Below the pieces are notes generated by a model. The model saw nothing but the letters and a program-made list of their open reading frames with translations. It did not search any database and was not told the origin of the DNA. Below are positions 21,567 through 23,267 of a stretch of 23,267 bases of DNA, one piece after another. Source of the stretch: Gamarada debralockiae (Eukaryota; Ascomycota; Leotiomycetes; Helotiales; Hyphodiscaceae); the NCBI GenBank assembly GCA_002803225.1, contig NXFV01001465.1:1-23267 (forward strand). The letters run 5' to 3'. Position 1 is the stretch's first letter; each line of letters starts with the position of its first letter. A program made the position numbers and the translations under genes.

Positions 21567-22355
21567 TTCTCGCTCGCAACAGGCAATGAGTCTTCCTCTC
21601 GTCGCTGACTACCACTCATCTCAGTGCTTAATACACCAATGTCTCCGCCGTTGGCCCACTTCCAATCTCCTGGGCTAAAACTGTCCCTACTCCAGCTTGC
21701 ATTCACCAGGTCTATCAACAGAAACCCACTCAGTTTCAGGACTCCAGCGACTTCTAAAAATTGGCATTGCCCAATTCCTCTGTGCACCAACCGAAGGAAT
21801 TTTCCATGACCATGACCATCACCGTGACCGTGACCACGTCGAAATCGGCGTCGTGGATGGGGGGAAACCTGGAGGGCGTCTCCGACTGGGAAGCAAATGT
21901 TCGGATATCTTCCTGACTTTGCACGCTCCTTCGCAACAACCGACAAGGAGGGCTGCTCGGTCATTACTGTAAAAATAGACAGAAGGATTATCTTCGGCGA
22001 GCTTGATGCTGTGTCGTCCTTGTCCACAACAAAGGCCTAGGACTTTTAAAATCGCATCACCGACCTCATGGGTTGGTTGTAACATCGGCTTGGTGCTGTT
22101 ATCCGGAAGTTTAGGCGATCCGTCAAAGAGACTGCGAAATTCAGGCACGTTGAGGATTATCTCACACTCTGCCTCTGTTATGACAACGTTTTTGGTGACA
22201 TCTTTGCTCGTTCTGAGGTAGACTCAAGAAGAATGGGGAGTCAGTAAATGGTTTCTTGGGCAAGATGAGGGGAACAACTCACGAACAGCCCCGAATAGGA
22301 AGTATTTGCTCCTCGAATACCTACATTCGCCGCTGTGATACTTCCACCTAGTCAT
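21567..22355 (-). pseudogene. SAM-dependent methyltransferase, frameshifted pseudogene
   Basis: A start at 22355 (minus) and a GTGAGT...TTGAG intron near 22230-22290 lead into NVPEFRSLFDGSPKLPDNSTKP, then VLGLCCGQGRHSIKLAEDNPS (motif I, GxGxG-like with a Cys), then in other frames AKERAKSGRYPNICFPVGDALQ (motif II acidic position), FPPIHDADFDVV, and LEVAGVLKLSGFLLIDLVNASW (motif III, normally VLKPGG). Order and spacing fit a class I methyltransferase, but at least three frame changes are needed (near 21960, 21870 and 21770). A hexanucleotide repeat lies inside the break region. Substrate unknown. It is a different gene from the intact methyltransferase at 2930. Limits are approximate. Confidence 0.62.
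21804..21833. repeat. Hexanucleotide tandem repeat, five units
   Basis: CCATGA, CCATGA, CCATCA, CCGTGA, CCGTGA in a row, inside the methyltransferase remnant. On the minus strand it reads VTVTVMVMVM or GHGHGDGHGHG by frame. Slippage in such a tract may have helped disrupt the gene. Confidence 0.75.
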
Positions 22356-23267
22356 TTTTCACGTGCGGGAATATGATTCTACGAGGCTAAGCGGGACGTG
22401 ATGAGCTATCTTCAGGGGAAATATGATCGAACGATGAGAGTTCTCGGTGGGGAACGAATCTCGATGTTTGAGGAGACAGGAAACCAGAGAGGATCCAAAG
22501 GAAATTGAAGAGACATGGCAAACTGTACTGCAAACGGGGTAGGATAACTCATCCTTTTACGCGAATAGATGAACGTGTCCTTATTCTATTACTAATGCGA
22601 CATGTGCGTAAGGTTGGTTCAATGCAGTTGCAAAGTTAACTAAATCACAAGAGTAAGGGGTTCGAATGATAGCTATCAGTGTAGTCTTTTGATCAATCTC
22701 TTACATTTATGCACATGCGTCACGATGTCTGTTCTCAAAGCCAACGTCATATGAAGTTGTGATGTCAAGATTCAGAAGTGTCTTGCCAGATTTCAAGTGA
22801 AGGTAGACAATACATGGTTCTAGTTGCTAGGTTTCCGTTGGCAGAAATGGCAGAAAGGGCAGCGAGTCTGCTCCGAATTTTGTGGATCACTGAGGTTCCT
22901 TTGATTATTCCGATGGATCTAGTATCGAGTATGGTTCAATCCCAGCCGCTCCTATAAATCTCTTTTCTTTCCTTTTTGTTGCCCTTTAAATATTTTAATG
23001 CGTTTCTCTCATTTGTTCTGTCGCGTCTGCAACCAATTAAGCAAGGTTCCCCTGACATCAAACAAAAAGCCAGAACAAACCCACAAAAGCGTAACCACGG
23101 TCTTCTCTTGTAAAACGGACCAAATGAAAAAAAATAAAATAAAAGGCGCTACCGGCACTTGAAGGAACCGGGCTGGTATATATATATTTTATGATCTAAG
23201 GTATTTCAATCTAGAGACGAGTTCCCCAGTTTGTTTGTGGGGGGGAAAAGAGGGGGGGGGGGGGGGG
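22356..23267. other. Terminal region with no gene; TATA-rich and G-run end
   Basis: No coding frame of note. 22950-23010 has T/C-rich sequence with TATAAA and TTTAAATA words that could be the promoter of a gene beyond the window. 23126-23144 is A-rich, 23177-23188 is a short TA repeat, and the window ends with GGGGGGG at 23239-23245 and 16 G at 23252-23267. Confidence 0.45.

Noticed and set aside
22640..22675. tRNA B-box-like GGGGTTCGAAT
   Set aside because: No A box or foldable cloverleaf at the right distance on either strand.

Overview
The window looks like nuclear DNA of a filamentous ascomycete (Pezizomycotina, perhaps Leotiomycetes; that class is a guess). The signs are 47-62 nt GT-AG introns with CTNAC/CTNAT-type branch sites, a methionine aminopeptidase 2 with an acidic/poly-lysine N-terminus, and a PIG-C/GPI2 subunit with a long serine-rich loop. 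All splice structures below were read by eye from frame, motif and splice-site agreement.

Layout. 1-285 is AT-rich sequence resembling degenerate repeat DNA. 294-946 is a non-autonomous TIR transposon (MITE) with ~137-bp inverted repeats and a perfect 8-bp target duplication. 1014-2298 (+) is the C-terminal half of a PTR2-type peptide transporter, now a pseudogene. 2930-3955 (+) is an intact four-exon SAM-dependent methyltransferase. 4271-6006 (+) is an intact seven-exon methionine aminopeptidase 2. 6729-8010 (-) is a broken XPG/Rad2-family (GEN1/Yen1-like) nuclease gene. 8011-10849 has no convincing gene. 10850-11845 (-) is a two-exon single-pass membrane protein of unknown function. 11846-15091 has no convincing gene. 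15092-15997 (+) is an intact secreted SGNH/GDSL hydrolase with a GPI-anchor-like tail. About 16635-17520 (-) is a frameshifted short-chain dehydrogenase. 18387-19909 (+) is an intact two-exon PIG-C/GPI2. 21221-21566 (-) is a small coding-like segment with two perfect-consensus but unusually short introns. About 21567-22355 (-) is a frameshifted SAM methyltransferase. The window ends in a 16-G run.

How it fits together. Intact genes (MetAP2, PIG-C, SGNH hydrolase, one methyltransferase, a membrane protein) alternate with decayed accessory genes (transporter, nuclease, dehydrogenase, methyltransferase). I see no single operating pathway and no convincing undescribed system. The items most worth checking are the MITE, a 13-bp piece of its terminus lying exactly at the edge of an insertion in the nuclease pseudogene, the very short introns near 21.4 kb, and whether the many single-base frameshifts are decay or sequence error.
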